From NCBI GenBank assembly GCA_902363675.1, contig CABJAV010000043.1, positions 1 through 19,566 on the forward strand: a stretch of 19,566 bases of DNA, in the 5' to 3' direction. The notes beneath the pieces were generated by a model. The model saw nothing but the letters and a program-made list of their open reading frames with translations, did not search any database and was not told the origin of the DNA. Of this stretch, positions 9,963 to 19,154 are shown one piece after another. This DNA is from Lachnospiraceae bacterium. GTDB taxonomy: Bacteria; Bacillota; Clostridia; Lachnospirales; Lachnospiraceae. Position numbers and translations under genes: made by a program. Numbering within the stretch: the stretch's first letter is position 1; each line of letters opens with the position of its first letter.

Positions 9963-11270
9963 ATGTCAGCCATAGAATTGACAGCATATCCCGGTTCAAT
10001 CTTAGGACCTATTGCGAAGGTGCTTGGATGGATCATGAATGGGATCTATGATATTGTATATCATTTAACAGGTGTGGAAAGCGTTACAATAAGTATTGTG
10101 ATTATCACAATTCTTATTTATACATGTTTGCTTCCATTGACCATTAAGCAGCAAAAGTTTTCCAAATTATCACAGAAGATGCAGCCTGAGTTGAATGCTT
10201 TAAGAGAAAAGTACGGTAATCGTAAGGATCAGGAAGCTATGATGGCAATGAACGAAGAGACACAGCGTATTTATCAGAAGTATGGTGTATCACCGATGGG
10301 TAGCTGTGTTCAGATGTTGATTCAGATGCCATTGCTGTTTGCTTTATATCGTGTATTTTATAATATTCCTGCATATATTACTTCGATTAAGGATTATTTT
10401 GGTGTCCTTAGCAATGGAAAAGTTGTTTCTGGAAGTGTCGTTGATGTAATCAGCAATACATCCGGTTTTCAGGATATTATGCAGAAAATCGTTACAGATT
10501 ATAAGATTACAACGGTTTCTGTTGATTTCACGACAAAAGATACAAGTGCTTTGAACAATTACATCATTGATGTATTGTACAAGCTGCCAAAATCAGGATG
10601 GGAGAAACTTACTTCTTATTTCGACAACATTGGAAGTGCTGTAGGTGAAATTACACCACATATTAATAAATTTAACTATGCATTTGGAAAGATTAATATT
10701 TCTGATACACCTTGGAATATTATTAAGACATCTTTTGCAGGTCATGAGTGGATTGTGCTTGTTCTTGCATTACTGATTCCGGTATTGGCTTATGCAACAC
10801 AGTTATTGAATATTAAGCTTATGCCACAGGCTGGTGGAAATAATGATCAGGTGGCAAAGCAGATGAAAACCATGAATACAATGATGCCATTGATGTCATT
10901 GTTCTTCTGCTTTATTACACCAACCGGTTTGGGTATTTACTGGGTTGTAAGTGCATTGGTTCGTGCAGTTCAGCAGTTCTTTGTTAATAAGCATATTGAG
11001 AATCTTGATCTTGATGATATTATGAAAAAGAATCAGGAAAAAGCAAAGAAGAAGAGAGAAAAACTTGGCATTTCTGAGGATCAGATTCGTCAGGCAGCAA
11101 TGATTAAGACAAGAAACATTGAGTCAAAAGCTAACGTAAATGTTTCTTCTGCAGAAAAAGAGCTTGAATTAGAAAAAGCACAGGCTGCGAAGTCAAATGC
11201 AAAAGCAGGAAGTATGGCTTCAAAGGCAAATTTAGTGAAAGAATTTAATGAAAAGAACAATCGCAAATAA
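9963..11270 (+). CDS. yidC: Membrane protein insertase YidC/SpoIIIJ family
   Basis: YidC inserts and folds inner-membrane proteins alone or with SecYEG. The 435-aa product has hydrophobic segments at about residues 41-61, 116-135, 263-285, 308-322 and 326-343. A long extracytoplasmic stretch of about 125 residues lies between the second and third. The first segment ends in LLPLTIKQQKFSKL, which is family-typical. The C-terminal tail is long and basic to mixed-charge (KKREKLGISEDQIRQ onward), suited to ribosome contact. No lipobox cysteine is visible, unlike Bacillus SpoIIIJ. The arginine usual in the first core helix is replaced by Y53. GGAGG precedes the ATG. The neighbours yidD and jag support the assignment. 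Confidence 0.95.
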   Translation: MSAIELTAYPGSILGPIAKVLGWIMNGIYDIVYHLTGVESVTISIVIITILIYTCLLPLTIKQQKFSKLSQKMQPELNALREKYGNRKDQEAMMAMNEETQRIYQKYGVSPMGSCVQMLIQMPLLFALYRVFYNIPAYITSIKDYFGVLSNGKVVSGSVVDVISNTSGFQDIMQKIVTDYKITTVSVDFTTKDTSALNNYIIDVLYKLPKSGWEKLTSYFDNIGSAVGEITPHINKFNYAFGKINISDTPWNIIKTSFAGHEWIVLVLALLIPVLAYATQLLNIKLMPQAGGNNDQVAKQMKTMNTMMPLMSLFFCFITPTGLGIYWVVSALVRAVQQFFVNKHIENLDLDDIMKKNQEKAKKKREKLGISEDQIRQAAMIKTRNIESKANVNVSSAEKELELEKAQAAKSNAKAGSMASKANLVKEFNEKNNRK

Positions 11271-11284
11271 GAGGGGGCATTCAT

Positions 11285-11908
11285 ATGGAGTATATTGAAG
11301 TTTCTGCAAAAAATGTTGATGATGCCATCACGGAGGCATCCATTCAGCTTGGAACAACAAGTGACCAGATTGAATATGAAGTTATTGAAAAGGGAAGTAC
11401 CGGTTTTCTCGGAATCGGAAGCAAAAATGCTGTAATTAAAGCTCGTAAGAAATATTCACTTGAAGGAAGCGTTAGAGAATTCTTAGGTTCCGTATTTGCA
11501 GCTATGAAAATGGAAGTTGAAGTTCTTATCAAAATTGATGAGGTTGAGCATACCATTGATATCGAATTAAAGGGCGATGATATGGGAATTCTCATTGGAA
11601 AAAGAGGACAGACGCTTGATTCTCTACAGTATCTGACAAGCCTTGCTGTAAATAAACAGTCAGAAGAATATTATAAAGTAAAAATTGATACAGAAGATTA
11701 TCGTAAAAGAAGAAAGGATACATTAGAGAACCTTGCAAAGAATATTGCATATAAGGTTAAGCGTACAAAGAGACCGGTTTCTCTTGAGCCAATGAATCCT
11801 TTTGAGAGAAGAATTATTCATTCTGCATTACAGAATGACCGATATGTAACAACACATAGCGAGGGTGATGAGCCTTACAGACATGTAGTTGTTACATTAA
11901 AGAGATAA
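11285..11908 (+). CDS. jag: Jag/KhpB RNA-binding protein (SpoIIIJ-associated)
   Basis: Jag (also KhpB or EloR) is a cytoplasmic RNA-binding protein linked to cell elongation and division in Firmicutes. The 207-aa product shows three parts in order. The Jag-N domain (residues 1-55) starts MEYIEVSAKNVDDAI and contains the GSTGFLGIGSKNA hairpin. A KH domain follows with ILIGKRGQTLDSLQYL around 100-115. The R3H domain is at about 140-207, with ERRIIHSALQ and HVVVTLKR. GAGGGGG upstream of ATG 11285 is a good binding site. It follows yidC by 14 bases and ends the rnpA-jag unit at a terminator. Confidence 0.94.
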   Translation: MEYIEVSAKNVDDAITEASIQLGTTSDQIEYEVIEKGSTGFLGIGSKNAVIKARKKYSLEGSVREFLGSVFAAMKMEVEVLIKIDEVEHTIDIELKGDDMGILIGKRGQTLDSLQYLTSLAVNKQSEEYYKVKIDTEDYRKRRKDTLENLAKNIAYKVKRTKRPVSLEPMNPFERRIIHSALQNDRYVTTHSEGDEPYRHVVVTLKR

Positions 11909-11922
11909 TAAAAGTTGAGAAG

Positions 11923-11954
11923 ATGGGTACCTTTGGGTGCCCATTTTCTTTATT
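11923..11954 (+). terminator. Terminator after jag
   Basis: A 9-bp stem (11923-11931 with 11936-11944, one G-T pair) with loop TTTG is followed by a T-rich run. It closes the rpmH/rnpA-to-jag unit. Confidence 0.85.
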
Positions 11955-11967
11955 TATAAAATACACA

Positions 11968-11996
11968 TTAAAATGTTTATGGATATGTGATATAAT
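11968..11996 (+). promoter_or_regulatory. mnmE promoter
   Basis: A consensus TATAAT (11991-11996) preceded by TGA (extended -10) is paired with a weak -35, TTAAAA (11968-11973), at 17-base spacing. It lies right after the jag terminator and about 50 bases before mnmE, and should drive mnmE, mnmG and rsmG. Confidence 0.7.
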
Positions 11997-12047
11997 GAAT
12001 ATCGCTATCATTAGATTAGAAATTACTTAACAGGAGTGAGTAAAATC

Positions 12048-13424
12048 ATGAATTCAGATACAATTGCAGCAATTGCAACTGCGATGAGTCCTTCCGGGAT
12101 TGGTATTATCCGAATCAGCGGTGAGGATACATTAGATATTATTGATCGAATCTATCGTTCAAAAGATGGAAAGAAAAAAATCAGTAAATGCAAAAGTCAT
12201 ACAATACATTATGGATATATTTATGATGAGGATGAAGTTGTAGATGAAGTTATGGTACTTTTAATGAAAGCTCCGAACTCATATACAAGAGAAGATACCG
12301 TTGAGATTGATTGTCATGGTGGTGTATATGTTATGAAACGTATATTGGAAACTGTGATAAAGAATGGAGCGCGTCCGGCAGAGCCTGGCGAATTTACCAA
12401 GCGTGCGTTTTTGAATGGACGTATTGATCTTACCCAGGCAGAATCTGTTATTGATGTTATCAACGCAAAGAACGATTTTGCATTAAAAAGTTCACTAAAT
12501 CAGTTAAAAGGTTCTGTTTTGGTGGATATCAAGAAAATTCGGGAAGAGATATTGCATGAAATAGCGTTTATTGAATCTGCTTTGGATGATCCGGAACATA
12601 TCTCTTTGGATAATTATCCCGAAAAATTGTTGAAAATTGTGGATAACCAAGTGTATAACGTTGATAACATTTTAAAAACCTTCGACAATGGCCGAATTTT
12701 AAGGGAAGGAATCAATACTGTAATTGTGGGTAAACCAAATGCGGGAAAATCTTCATTGTTGAATATTCTGGTTGGACAAGAAAAAGCCATTGTTACAGAG
12801 ATTGCAGGAACAACACGAGATGTGCTGGAAGAGCAGATTAATTTAAATGGAATCACTTTAAATGTTATGGATACAGCGGGAATCCGGGACACGAGTGATG
12901 TTGTAGAAAAGATTGGTGTGGATCGAGCAAAGAAATATGCAGAAAATGCAGATCTTGTTATTTACGTCATTGATGCATCCACGGATTTAGATGACAGTGA
13001 TTATGAAATTATGGATCTGCTTCAGGATAAGAAAGCAATCATTCTTTTAAATAAATCTGACCTTGAGGCAAAGGTTACTGTAGATATGATTCAAAAACAG
13101 ATTGATAAAAAAATTATATCCATATCTGCAAAAGAACGAATTGGTATTCGGGAGTTGGAGAACACCATTAAGGATATGTTCTTCCAGGGAGAGGTTACAT
13201 TTAACGATGAAGTGTATACGATTAATGTCAGACAAAAGACATCTTTGCAAATTACGTTAAAACATTTGCAACAGGTGATTCAGACTATCAAAGATGGTAT
13301 GCCGGAAGATTTTTATTCCATTGATTTAATGGGTGCATATGAGGAACTGGGAAAAATTATTGGTGAGTCGGTTGAAGATGATCTGGTAGATGAGATTTTC
13401 TCAAAATTCTGTATGGGAAAGTAG
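12048..13424 (+). CDS. mnmE: tRNA modification GTPase MnmE (TrmE)
   Basis: MnmE with MnmG adds the carboxymethylaminomethyl (or aminomethyl) group to uridine 34 of certain tRNAs, improving wobble decoding. The product is 458 aa. It has an N-terminal tetrahydrofolate-binding domain ([20 protein letters not shown]), helical regions, and an inserted G domain. The G domain carries P-loop GKPNAGKSS at 228-236, AGTTRDV, DTAG and NKSD. The protein ends in FCMGK, holding the catalytic cysteine of the CxGK motif. The frame is open four codons upstream to a GTG at 12036, but that codon overlaps the AGGAG ribosome binding site. ATG 12048 fits both the site and the family N-terminus. The stop codon lies 16 bases before mnmG, its functional partner. 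Confidence 0.96.
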   Translation: MNSDTIAAIATAMSPSGIGIIRISGEDTLDIIDRIYRSKDGKKKISKCKSHTIHYGYIYDEDEVVDEVMVLLMKAPNSYTREDTVEIDCHGGVYVMKRILETVIKNGARPAEPGEFTKRAFLNGRIDLTQAESVIDVINAKNDFALKSSLNQLKGSVLVDIKKIREEILHEIAFIESALDDPEHISLDNYPEKLLKIVDNQVYNVDNILKTFDNGRILREGINTVIVGKPNAGKSSLLNILVGQEKAIVTEIAGTTRDVLEEQINLNGITLNVMDTAGIRDTSDVVEKIGVDRAKKYAENADLVIYVIDASTDLDDSDYEIMDLLQDKKAIILLNKSDLEAKVTVDMIQKQIDKKIISISAKERIGIRELENTIKDMFFQGEVTFNDEVYTINVRQKTSLQITLKHLQQVIQTIKDGMPEDFYSIDLMGAYEELGKIIGESVEDDLVDEIFSKFCMGK

Positions 13425-13440
13425 AAGGTTAAGGAGAAAG

Positions 13441-15492
13441 ATGGAAGACAATTTACAGACATTGGAAAATAAGAAGAAAACAATTCCATATATTCAGGAA
13501 GAGTATGACGTAGTAGTAGTTGGAGCTGGTCATGCGGGATGCGAAGCGGCTTTGGCGTGTGCAAGACTTGGCCTTGAAACAATTATGTTTACAGTAAGTG
13601 TGGACAGTATTGCAATGATGCCATGTAATCCAAACATCGGAGGAAGTTCGAAGGGACATCTCGTAAGAGAAGTGGATGCTCTTGGTGGTGAGATGGGAAA
13701 GAACATTGATAAGACATTTATTCAGTCAAAAATGCTGAATAAATCGAAAGGTCCGGCTGTACATTCTCTCCGCGCACAGGCAGATAAAGCGGAATATACG
13801 AAAGAAATGCGCAAAACTTTGCAAAATACGGATCATTTGACCATTCGTCAGGCCGAGGTTGCGGAAATTTTAACAGATATGGACCATTTCTTTGATGAGG
13901 ACACAAATTGTGAACAAATCAACCATGAAAAAGTGGATAACACTTCTGATTCTGAAAAAAAGGTGCAAAAGATTACCGGAGTCCGTACGGTATCCGGAGG
14001 AACCTATCGTTGTAAAGCAGTGGTTCTTTGCACAGGAACTTATCTTCGCGCTCGTTGCCTTACCGGAGAGATGATTACGCATACAGGACCGAATGGGCTT
14101 TCTGCAGCAAATCATTTGACAGAATCTTTATTAGCGCATGGAATACAGACACGTAGATTTAAAACAGGTACACCAGCCCGTATCGATAAGAGAAGTATTG
14201 ATTTCTCAAAAATGGAGGAACAGTTTGGTGATGAACGAGTTGTTCCATTTTCATTTACAACCAATCCGGATGATGTACAGATTGATCAGGTATCCTGCTG
14301 GCTTACTTATACAAACGAGGAAACACATAAGATCATTCGTGAAAATCTGGATCGTTCACCGATTTATGCCGGTATTATTGAAGGAACCGGTCCGCGTTAC
14401 TGTCCTTCCATTGAGGATAAAGTTGTAAAATTCGCGGATAAAGACCGGCATCAGATTTTTGTTGAGCCGGAAGGTTTAAGTACAAATGAAATGTATATTG
14501 GTGGTATGTCTTCCTCGCTTCCTGAGGATGTACAGTATCGGATGTATCGCACATTGCCTGGATTAGAGCATGCAAAGATTGTGCGTAATGCATATGCAAT
14601 TGAGTATGATTGCATTGATGCAAATTCGCTTTTTGCATCATTGGAATTCAAGAATATCAAGGGATTATTCAGCGGTGGACAGTTTAATGGAAGTTCTGGT
14701 TATGAGGAAGCGGCATGCCAGGGATTAATCGCTGGTATCAATGCTGCGATGGAGATACAAGGACGTGAGCCATTGATTTTGGATCGTTCGGAAGCCTATA
14801 TAGGTGTTTTGATTGATGATCTTGTGACAAAGAAAAATCGCGAACCTTACCGCATGATGACTTCACGAGCGGAATATCGTTTACTTTTGCGTCAGGATAA
14901 TGCAGATTTACGTTTGACAAAGAAGGGATATGAAGTTGGATTAATCTCACAGGAACGTTATGACTGGGTTTGTAAAAAAGAGCAGTTGATTGATGAAGAA
15001 ATCGAGCGTGTGAACCATGTGAAAATCGGTGCAAATGCGAAAGTACAGGCCTTACTGGAGAAAAATAACAGTATTCCGCTGAATACAGGAACTACTTTGG
15101 CAGATCTGATTCGACGTCCGGAGTTAGATTATGATAAGTTGAAAGATATTGATGCAGATCGTCCAGACTTACCGGAAGAAGTGACGGAGCAGGTGAATAT
15201 TCTGATCAAATATGAAGGATATATTACGCGTCAGGTAAAGCAGGTAGATAAATTTAAACGTCTGGAAAAGAAAAAATTGCCACAACATTTTGACTATAAT
15301 GAAATTTCCGGATTGCGTATAGAGGCACAACAGAAATTGAATGAATTCCAGCCGTTGAGCATTGGACAGGCTTCAAGAATATCAGGAGTTACACCGGCTG
15401 ATGTGTCAGTATTACTGGTATATCTGGAACAATTAAAATATTCAAATCCAGATTTATTTTATCAATTAAACTCTGGTAAGACAGAAAAATAG
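13441..15492 (+). CDS. mnmG: tRNA uridine-5-carboxymethylaminomethyl modification enzyme MnmG (GidA)
   Basis: MnmG is the FAD-dependent partner of MnmE in modifying wobble uridine 34. The 683-aa product has the dinucleotide-binding motif [13 protein letters not shown] near residue 25, followed by [27 protein letters not shown] second NAD-binding region follows, then the C-terminal MnmE-contacting domain with the family ending [27 protein letters not shown] 13441 is chosen over the earlier in-frame codon at 13390, which lies inside mnmE, because AAGGAG is four bases upstream and the N-terminus then matches the family. A highly charged stretch of about 30 residues (about 147-178) appears inserted where shorter homologues have a tight hairpin. 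The gene is in the mnmE-mnmG-rsmG unit. Confidence 0.96.
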   Translation: MEDNLQTLENKKKTIPYIQEEYDVVVVGAGHAGCEAALACARLGLETIMFTVSVDSIAMMPCNPNIGGSSKGHLVREVDALGGEMGKNIDKTFIQSKMLNKSKGPAVHSLRAQADKAEYTKEMRKTLQNTDHLTIRQAEVAEILTDMDHFFDEDTNCEQINHEKVDNTSDSEKKVQKITGVRTVSGGTYRCKAVVLCTGTYLRARCLTGEMITHTGPNGLSAANHLTESLLAHGIQTRRFKTGTPARIDKRSIDFSKMEEQFGDERVVPFSFTTNPDDVQIDQVSCWLTYTNEETHKIIRENLDRSPIYAGIIEGTGPRYCPSIEDKVVKFADKDRHQIFVEPEGLSTNEMYIGGMSSSLPEDVQYRMYRTLPGLEHAKIVRNAYAIEYDCIDANSLFASLEFKNIKGLFSGGQFNGSSGYEEAACQGLIAGINAAMEIQGREPLILDRSEAYIGVLIDDLVTKKNREPYRMMTSRAEYRLLLRQDNADLRLTKKGYEVGLISQERYDWVCKKEQLIDEEIERVNHVKIGANAKVQALLEKNNSIPLNTGTTLADLIRRPELDYDKLKDIDADRPDLPEEVTEQVNILIKYEGYITRQVKQVDKFKRLEKKKLPQHFDYNEISGLRIEAQQKLNEFQPLSIGQASRISGVTPADVSVLLVYLEQLKYSNPDLFYQLNSGKTEK

Positions 15493-15539
15493 TTAAAATA
15501 TATTAAAACGAGAATTAATAAAATAAAATAGGGGGGTAT

Positions 15540-16256
15540 ATGGAATATAACACACAACATTTTGTCAGAAAACTGAAAGCTATGGGAATCACCCTGACAG
15601 ATGAGCAGGTACAACAATTCATTACTTATTATGAGATGTTAGTAGAAAAAAACAAGGTGATGAATCTGACCGGAATCACAGAATTTGATGAAGTATTAGA
15701 AAAGCATTTTGAGGATAGTCTGTCCCTGATTCGTGTTGTAGATCTGAACCATAATCTTAAGATTATGGATTTGGGCACAGGGGCAGGATTTCCTGGAATT
15801 CCGTTAAAAATTGCTTTTCCTAATTTGAAAATTACACTGGCAGATTCCTTAAATAAAAGAATCTTATTCTTACAGGAAGTAATTGATGAACTTCAATTGA
15901 AGGATATTGCTGCAATTCACGGAAGAGCAGAGGATTTGGCACGTGATGCAGCATACAGAGAACAGTATGATTTATGTGTTTCTCGTGCGGTTGCTAATTT
16001 ATCCACATTGGCAGAGTATTGTCTTCCTTTTGTAAAGATTGGAGGTCGGTTTGTTTCTTATAAGTCAGGTGAATGTGATGAAGAAGTGCAGGATGCAAAG
16101 TCATCGGTATTTTTGCTTGGAGGTAAGGTGAAGGATGTAACAAAATTTGAATTGGGAGATGCAAAGAGATCTTTTATTGCAATTGAAAAGGTTGCAGGCA
16201 CCTCAAAAAAGTATCCCAGAAAAGCAGGAGTACCTTCAAAAACTCCACTAAAATAG
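15540..16256 (+). CDS. rsmG: 16S rRNA (guanine-N7)-methyltransferase RsmG (GidB)
   Basis: RsmG methylates N7 of G527 (E. coli numbering) in the 530 loop of 16S rRNA using S-adenosylmethionine; loss of the enzyme gives low-level streptomycin resistance in several bacteria. The 238-aa product has the SAM-binding motif MDLGTGAGFPGIPLKI at 76-91. Family segments NLTGI, SRAVANLSTLAEYCLP and the basic C-terminal KYPRKAGVPSKTPLK are also present. The start ATG is preceded by AGGGGGG. It follows mnmG by 47 bases with no visible terminator or promoter between, so it is probably cotranscribed, and it ends before a bidirectional terminator. Confidence 0.96.
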   Translation: MEYNTQHFVRKLKAMGITLTDEQVQQFITYYEMLVEKNKVMNLTGITEFDEVLEKHFEDSLSLIRVVDLNHNLKIMDLGTGAGFPGIPLKIAFPNLKITLADSLNKRILFLQEVIDELQLKDIAAIHGRAEDLARDAAYREQYDLCVSRAVANLSTLAEYCLPFVKIGGRFVSYKSGECDEEVQDAKSSVFLLGGKVKDVTKFELGDAKRSFIAIEKVAGTSKKYPRKAGVPSKTPLK

Positions 16257-16332
16257 AAAAAATATTACATGTTATCAACAAATAAAGCGGAAAATGTGTA
16301 CAAAACAGTTGAAATCAGGTAAATATGTTGAA

Positions 16333-16364
16333 AAAAAGCTCTATGATATCTCATAGAGCTTTTT
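16333..16364. terminator. Bidirectional terminator between rsmG and the convergent hydrolase-fold gene
   Basis: A perfect 14-bp inverted repeat (16333-16346 with 16351-16364, loop TATC) begins with an A run and ends with a T run. It can therefore terminate rsmG transcripts on the plus strand and the convergent gene on the minus strand. Confidence 0.9.
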
Positions 16365-16384
16365 CATATCATGTATTCCGTATT

Positions 16385-17335
16385 TTATCTGGAAAGGATA
16401 TGTTCAATGATTTGATTAATTTTTGCAGGATTTTCTAACTGTGGATACAGTTTGCAGTTAGAAACATGAATTACTTGAATATTAGAATTAAGTTTATGAT
16501 ATTCTTCTAATGTATTCAGGTTATTCTTAATATCTGTACTTCCAATGATGCAGGTTTTATTTTTTAGTTTCTTTAATGCCTGCCGAATATCTACACCCAT
16601 ATAATTTCCTAAGAGGCTTGAGTATAAATATTTTCCGTTGCTGTTATCGGAATGGGATGCTTCATAGTAGGCATCCTTTATTTGGCTGGATACCATATTC
16701 GATTTGAAATAATAGTTTGTCCGGAATTGTCGATCCAATCTGGCTGGATTCATAAGTACATTGTAAATAAAGGTTCCAACAAGTGGCAGATTAATAAGAA
16801 TTTGTTTCAGTTTGCTTTGACTATCCGGTATATAAGTTAGTGTTTTCAAAGATACAGGATTAATTAAAATGATATTGTTGATAATGGAATCGTCTATCTG
16901 ATTTGCCATGATCACAAATGAGCAGGACATATTGGATGCTACAATATCTGTTTTTTCTTTAATAATATCTTTGATAAATGCAGTGATTAACTGTACATAC
17001 ATATAATTGGTGTAACTTACACCCGGTTTGTCAGATAGACCACAACCTAACAGGTCAATTGCGTATATCGTATGGTTTTTCTGAAGACGTCGAATTATAT
17101 TTGTCCATTCTACGGAAGAACTGGACGAATTGGTGTCATGTACTAATAAAATAGGACTTCCGGTTCCGGTTTTTGTATAGAAAATATTTCCTTGTTTCCA
17201 GGAATAATAGGATCCATTTTTGGTTGGAAGCATATTTTTGTTCGCAGCAACAGTTGCAACAAATCGATTGTAAGCGTACATGCCGGCGAATGCTGCTGTG
17301 GAAAATAATAGAAAACGCTTTGTATTCTTTTTCAT
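16385..17335 (-). CDS. Membrane-anchored alpha/beta-hydrolase-fold protein, probably without a functional triad
   Basis: The 316-aa product has an N-terminal basic plus hydrophobic segment (KKNTKRFLLFSTAAFAGMYAY) that looks like an uncleaved membrane anchor. The rest follows the alpha/beta-hydrolase plan: ILLVHD (usual HG) near residue 66, IYAIDLLGCGLSDKP (the common DLxGxGxSdkP element), the nucleophile-elbow region VASNMSCSF, D268 in IIGSTDIKNN, and the ending YPQLENPAKI that normally follows the catalytic histidine. At the elbow the expected serine position appears to be N135, and the expected histidine appears to be C294, so classical hydrolysis is doubtful. ATG 17335 is preferred over 17377 because AAGGAGG lies just upstream. 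It is divergent from the kinase gene. The substrate or role is unknown. Confidence 0.75.
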   Translation of the reverse strand: MKKNTKRFLLFSTAAFAGMYAYNRFVATVAANKNMLPTKNGSYYSWKQGNIFYTKTGTGSPILLVHDTNSSSSSVEWTNIIRRLQKNHTIYAIDLLGCGLSDKPGVSYTNYMYVQLITAFIKDIIKEKTDIVASNMSCSFVIMANQIDDSIINNIILINPVSLKTLTYIPDSQSKLKQILINLPLVGTFIYNVLMNPARLDRQFRTNYYFKSNMVSSQIKDAYYEASHSDNSNGKYLYSSLLGNYMGVDIRQALKKLKNKTCIIGSTDIKNNLNTLEEYHKLNSNIQVIHVSNCKLYPQLENPAKINQIIEHILSR

Positions 17336-17366
17336 AGGAAACCTCCTTTTTAATATATATACTGTT

Positions 17367-17395
17367 ATTATAGGCATTTTGGGGCAATTTTACAA
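17367..17395 (-). promoter_or_regulatory. Promoter of the hydrolase-fold gene
   Basis: On the minus strand TTGTAA (17395-17390) and a consensus TATAAT (17372-17367) are exactly 17 bases apart. Transcription would begin about 25 bases before the chosen ATG. Confidence 0.6.
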
Positions 17396-17414
17396 ATATA
17401 TTTTATTTATTCCT

Positions 17415-17442
17415 TTCATTTATTTACAAAATAATTTATAAT
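17415..17442 (+). promoter_or_regulatory. Possible promoter of the two-component gene pair
   Basis: A consensus TATAAT at 17437-17442 is present on the plus strand in very AT-rich DNA, but the -35 (TTCATT at 17415-17420, 16-base spacing) is poor. If used, transcription would start near 17449. This argues against the earliest in-frame ATG at 17447 and for a later start codon. Confidence 0.35.
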
Positions 17443-17491
17443 ATATATGTATTTTTATAATGTTTATATCGAACATATGTTTGAGGATGAG

Positions 17492-18502
17492 ATGGTTAAA
17501 GAATATTTAGAAAAAACAAAGATGCAATTTGAAAAGGAGAGAGACAATCTTATAGATAAAATACATTTATGTGAGAATGAACAAAAAGAAAATGTTAAAT
17601 TTATTCAAATGTTGGAAGAAACCAATGATTCCAGTTATGAAGCATTTTCTCCACGTGAAACTAATGTGTTTAATCACCGAAAAATTGCAGAACTTCAAGA
17701 AAATCAAAAGCAGGCCGAAGAAGAACTTCTTAATTTACAGAGTCAGCTTGGAGAATTGAAATTTAAGCTTGCAGAAATAACAAATGTAATTAATGTAGTA
17801 GAGAAAGATGAGAATATTAGTATTGAGGAGGTAGATGCAGATACTCGGTTAGCATTACTTAATTCTGTGGAAACAGAAAGACAGCGTATTGCACGTGATT
17901 TGCATGATTCTACAACACAAAGCCTTACTTCTCTTGTACATAAAACGGAATTGTGTACGAAACTGATCGACAAAGATCCGGTTCGATGTAAGTTAGAACT
18001 TTTTTCTGTAAATAAATGTCTAAGAGAAATTATAGAAGATATGAGAGGTTTAATCTATGATTTAAGACCAATGTCTTTTGATGATATTGGTTTTGATATA
18101 ACTGTAGAGAGAGCTTTGGACAAGTTTAAGCGATTTAATAATATTAATTGTACATACAAAATAGAAGGTAAACCGTATTCAATTGATAATGTGGTGCAGA
18201 TTACTTTGCTCCGTGTAATACAGGAAGCATGCAATAATGCAATAAAGCATGCGGAAGCTTCAAATTTACAGGTTTGTATGAAATATCTAAATAATAAATT
18301 GAGACTTGTTATTGTGGATGATGGAAAAGGCTTTGATGTTAATACGATACGATCGGTATCAAGAGATGATAATACGGGATTTGGTCTGTCTATGATGAAG
18401 GAAAGAGTTTATTTATTATCTGGAAAACTAGATATTCAGTCCAGTCCGGGTAATGGTTGTACTATATGCGCAACGATACCTATTTTAAAGGAGGAAAAAT
18501 AA
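17492..18502 (+). CDS. DegS-like cytoplasmic sensor histidine kinase
   Basis: This is a soluble histidine kinase of the HisKA_3/NarL-partner class; no membrane segment is visible. The first ~110 residues are rich in Glu, Lys and Gln and look like a long coiled coil, as in Bacillus DegS. The dimerisation/phosphoacceptor helix is ERQRIARDLHDSTTQSL with H138. The HATPase domain has the N box EACNNAIKHA (N248/N249), the VDDGKGFD motif and GFGLSMMKERV. The frame is open from 17447, with ATGs at 17447, 17477 and 17492. 17492 is chosen because GAGGA precedes it and the other two lack a binding site, but this is not certain. It ends five bases before the response-regulator start, so the two form an operon. 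The signal sensed is unknown. Confidence 0.88.
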   Translation: MVKEYLEKTKMQFEKERDNLIDKIHLCENEQKENVKFIQMLEETNDSSYEAFSPRETNVFNHRKIAELQENQKQAEEELLNLQSQLGELKFKLAEITNVINVVEKDENISIEEVDADTRLALLNSVETERQRIARDLHDSTTQSLTSLVHKTELCTKLIDKDPVRCKLELFSVNKCLREIIEDMRGLIYDLRPMSFDDIGFDITVERALDKFKRFNNINCTYKIEGKPYSIDNVVQITLLRVIQEACNNAIKHAEASNLQVCMKYLNNKLRLVIVDDGKGFDVNTIRSVSRDDNTGFGLSMMKERVYLLSGKLDIQSSPGNGCTICATIPILKEEK

Positions 18503-18507
18503 ATAAT

Positions 18508-19152
18508 ATGGCTGTAAAAATTATGATTGCGGATGATCACTCTATGATTCGTGAGGGGTTAAAAAATTTATTAGAATTAGATGGAGATATTCAGGTAATT
18601 GCTGAGGCAGTAGATGGTGAGGATTGTTTGGAAAAGTTACAGTTAGTAAAGCCTGATGTATTATTACTTGATATCAATATGCCTAAGAAAAATGGACTTG
18701 AAGTTTTAAAAAGTCTAAAATCACGTCGATCTAAGTTAAAGGTATTGGTATTGACGGTTCACAATGAAACTGAATATTTGATGAAGGCAGTTGATATTGG
18801 TGTCAATGGGTATGTTTTAAAAGATTCTGAATCAGCAGAATTGAAAAAAGCTATTTTTACTGTTGCAGATGGGGAAACATATATTCAACCAAGTTTGATT
18901 CCTGCACTTAATGCTAAAATGATTGAAACAAATAAAGACGCAGAAAAAATTAAGAGCTTGACCAAAAGAGAGTTAGATGTATTAAAACTGCTTGCGGTTG
19001 GTATGTTTAATAAGGAAGTAGGAAAGCGATTGGAAATAAGTGAGAGAACTGTCAAAAATCATGTTTCTAATATTTTTAAGAAACTTGGAGTTACTGATCG
19101 AACACAAGCTGCAGTATTTGCAATTCGTAATAATCTTGTTCAAATACATTAA
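18508..19152 (+). CDS. DegU/NarL-family response regulator
   Basis: The 214-aa product has a receiver domain with acidic pocket D9/D10, phosphoacceptor D55 in LLLDINMP, T83 and K105, all intact. A LuxR-type helix-turn-helix follows at about 150-210 (LTKRELDVLKLLAVGMFNKEVGKRL, then SERTVKNHVSNIFKKL). It is expected to be phosphorylated by the adjacent DegS-like kinase and to bind DNA as a dimer. The frame extends upstream to 18457 inside the kinase gene, but ATG 18508 matches the family N-terminus. AAAGGAGG upstream is strong though 13 bases away, slightly far. The stop codon is two bases before the 40-bp palindrome containing parS. The genes it controls are unknown; sequence similarity alone does not make it true DegU. 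Confidence 0.9.
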   Translation: MAVKIMIADDHSMIREGLKNLLELDGDIQVIAEAVDGEDCLEKLQLVKPDVLLLDINMPKKNGLEVLKSLKSRRSKLKVLVLTVHNETEYLMKAVDIGVNGYVLKDSESAELKKAIFTVADGETYIQPSLIPALNAKMIETNKDAEKIKSLTKRELDVLKLLAVGMFNKEVGKRLEISERTVKNHVSNIFKKLGVTDRTQAAVFAIRNNLVQIH

Positions 19153-19154
19153 CC

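Noticed and set aside
12036..12047. Upstream GTG start for mnmE
   Set aside because: The GTG overlaps the AGGAG ribosome binding site, and the family N-terminus begins at the ATG at 12048.
13870..14115. Minus-strand and alternative-frame ORFs within mnmG
   Set aside because: They overlap a fully conserved enzyme gene and have no recognisable features; codon shadow effect.
16272..16280. DnaA-box-like TTATCAACA after rsmG
   Set aside because: A single one-mismatch box without neighbours is expected by chance in AT-rich DNA and lies far from the origin clusters.
17447..17491. Earlier ATG starts (17447, 17477) for the sensor kinase
   Set aside because: Neither has a ribosome binding site, and the consensus -10 at 17437-17442 would place transcription start at or after 17447. 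They remain possible but less likely than 17492.
17647..17662. Second parS-like sequence (CACGTGAAAC core) inside the sensor kinase gene
   Set aside because: It keeps the centre and right half but has about three mismatches to the 16-bp consensus in the outer positions and lies within a coding sequence (SPRETN), so a chance match is likely.
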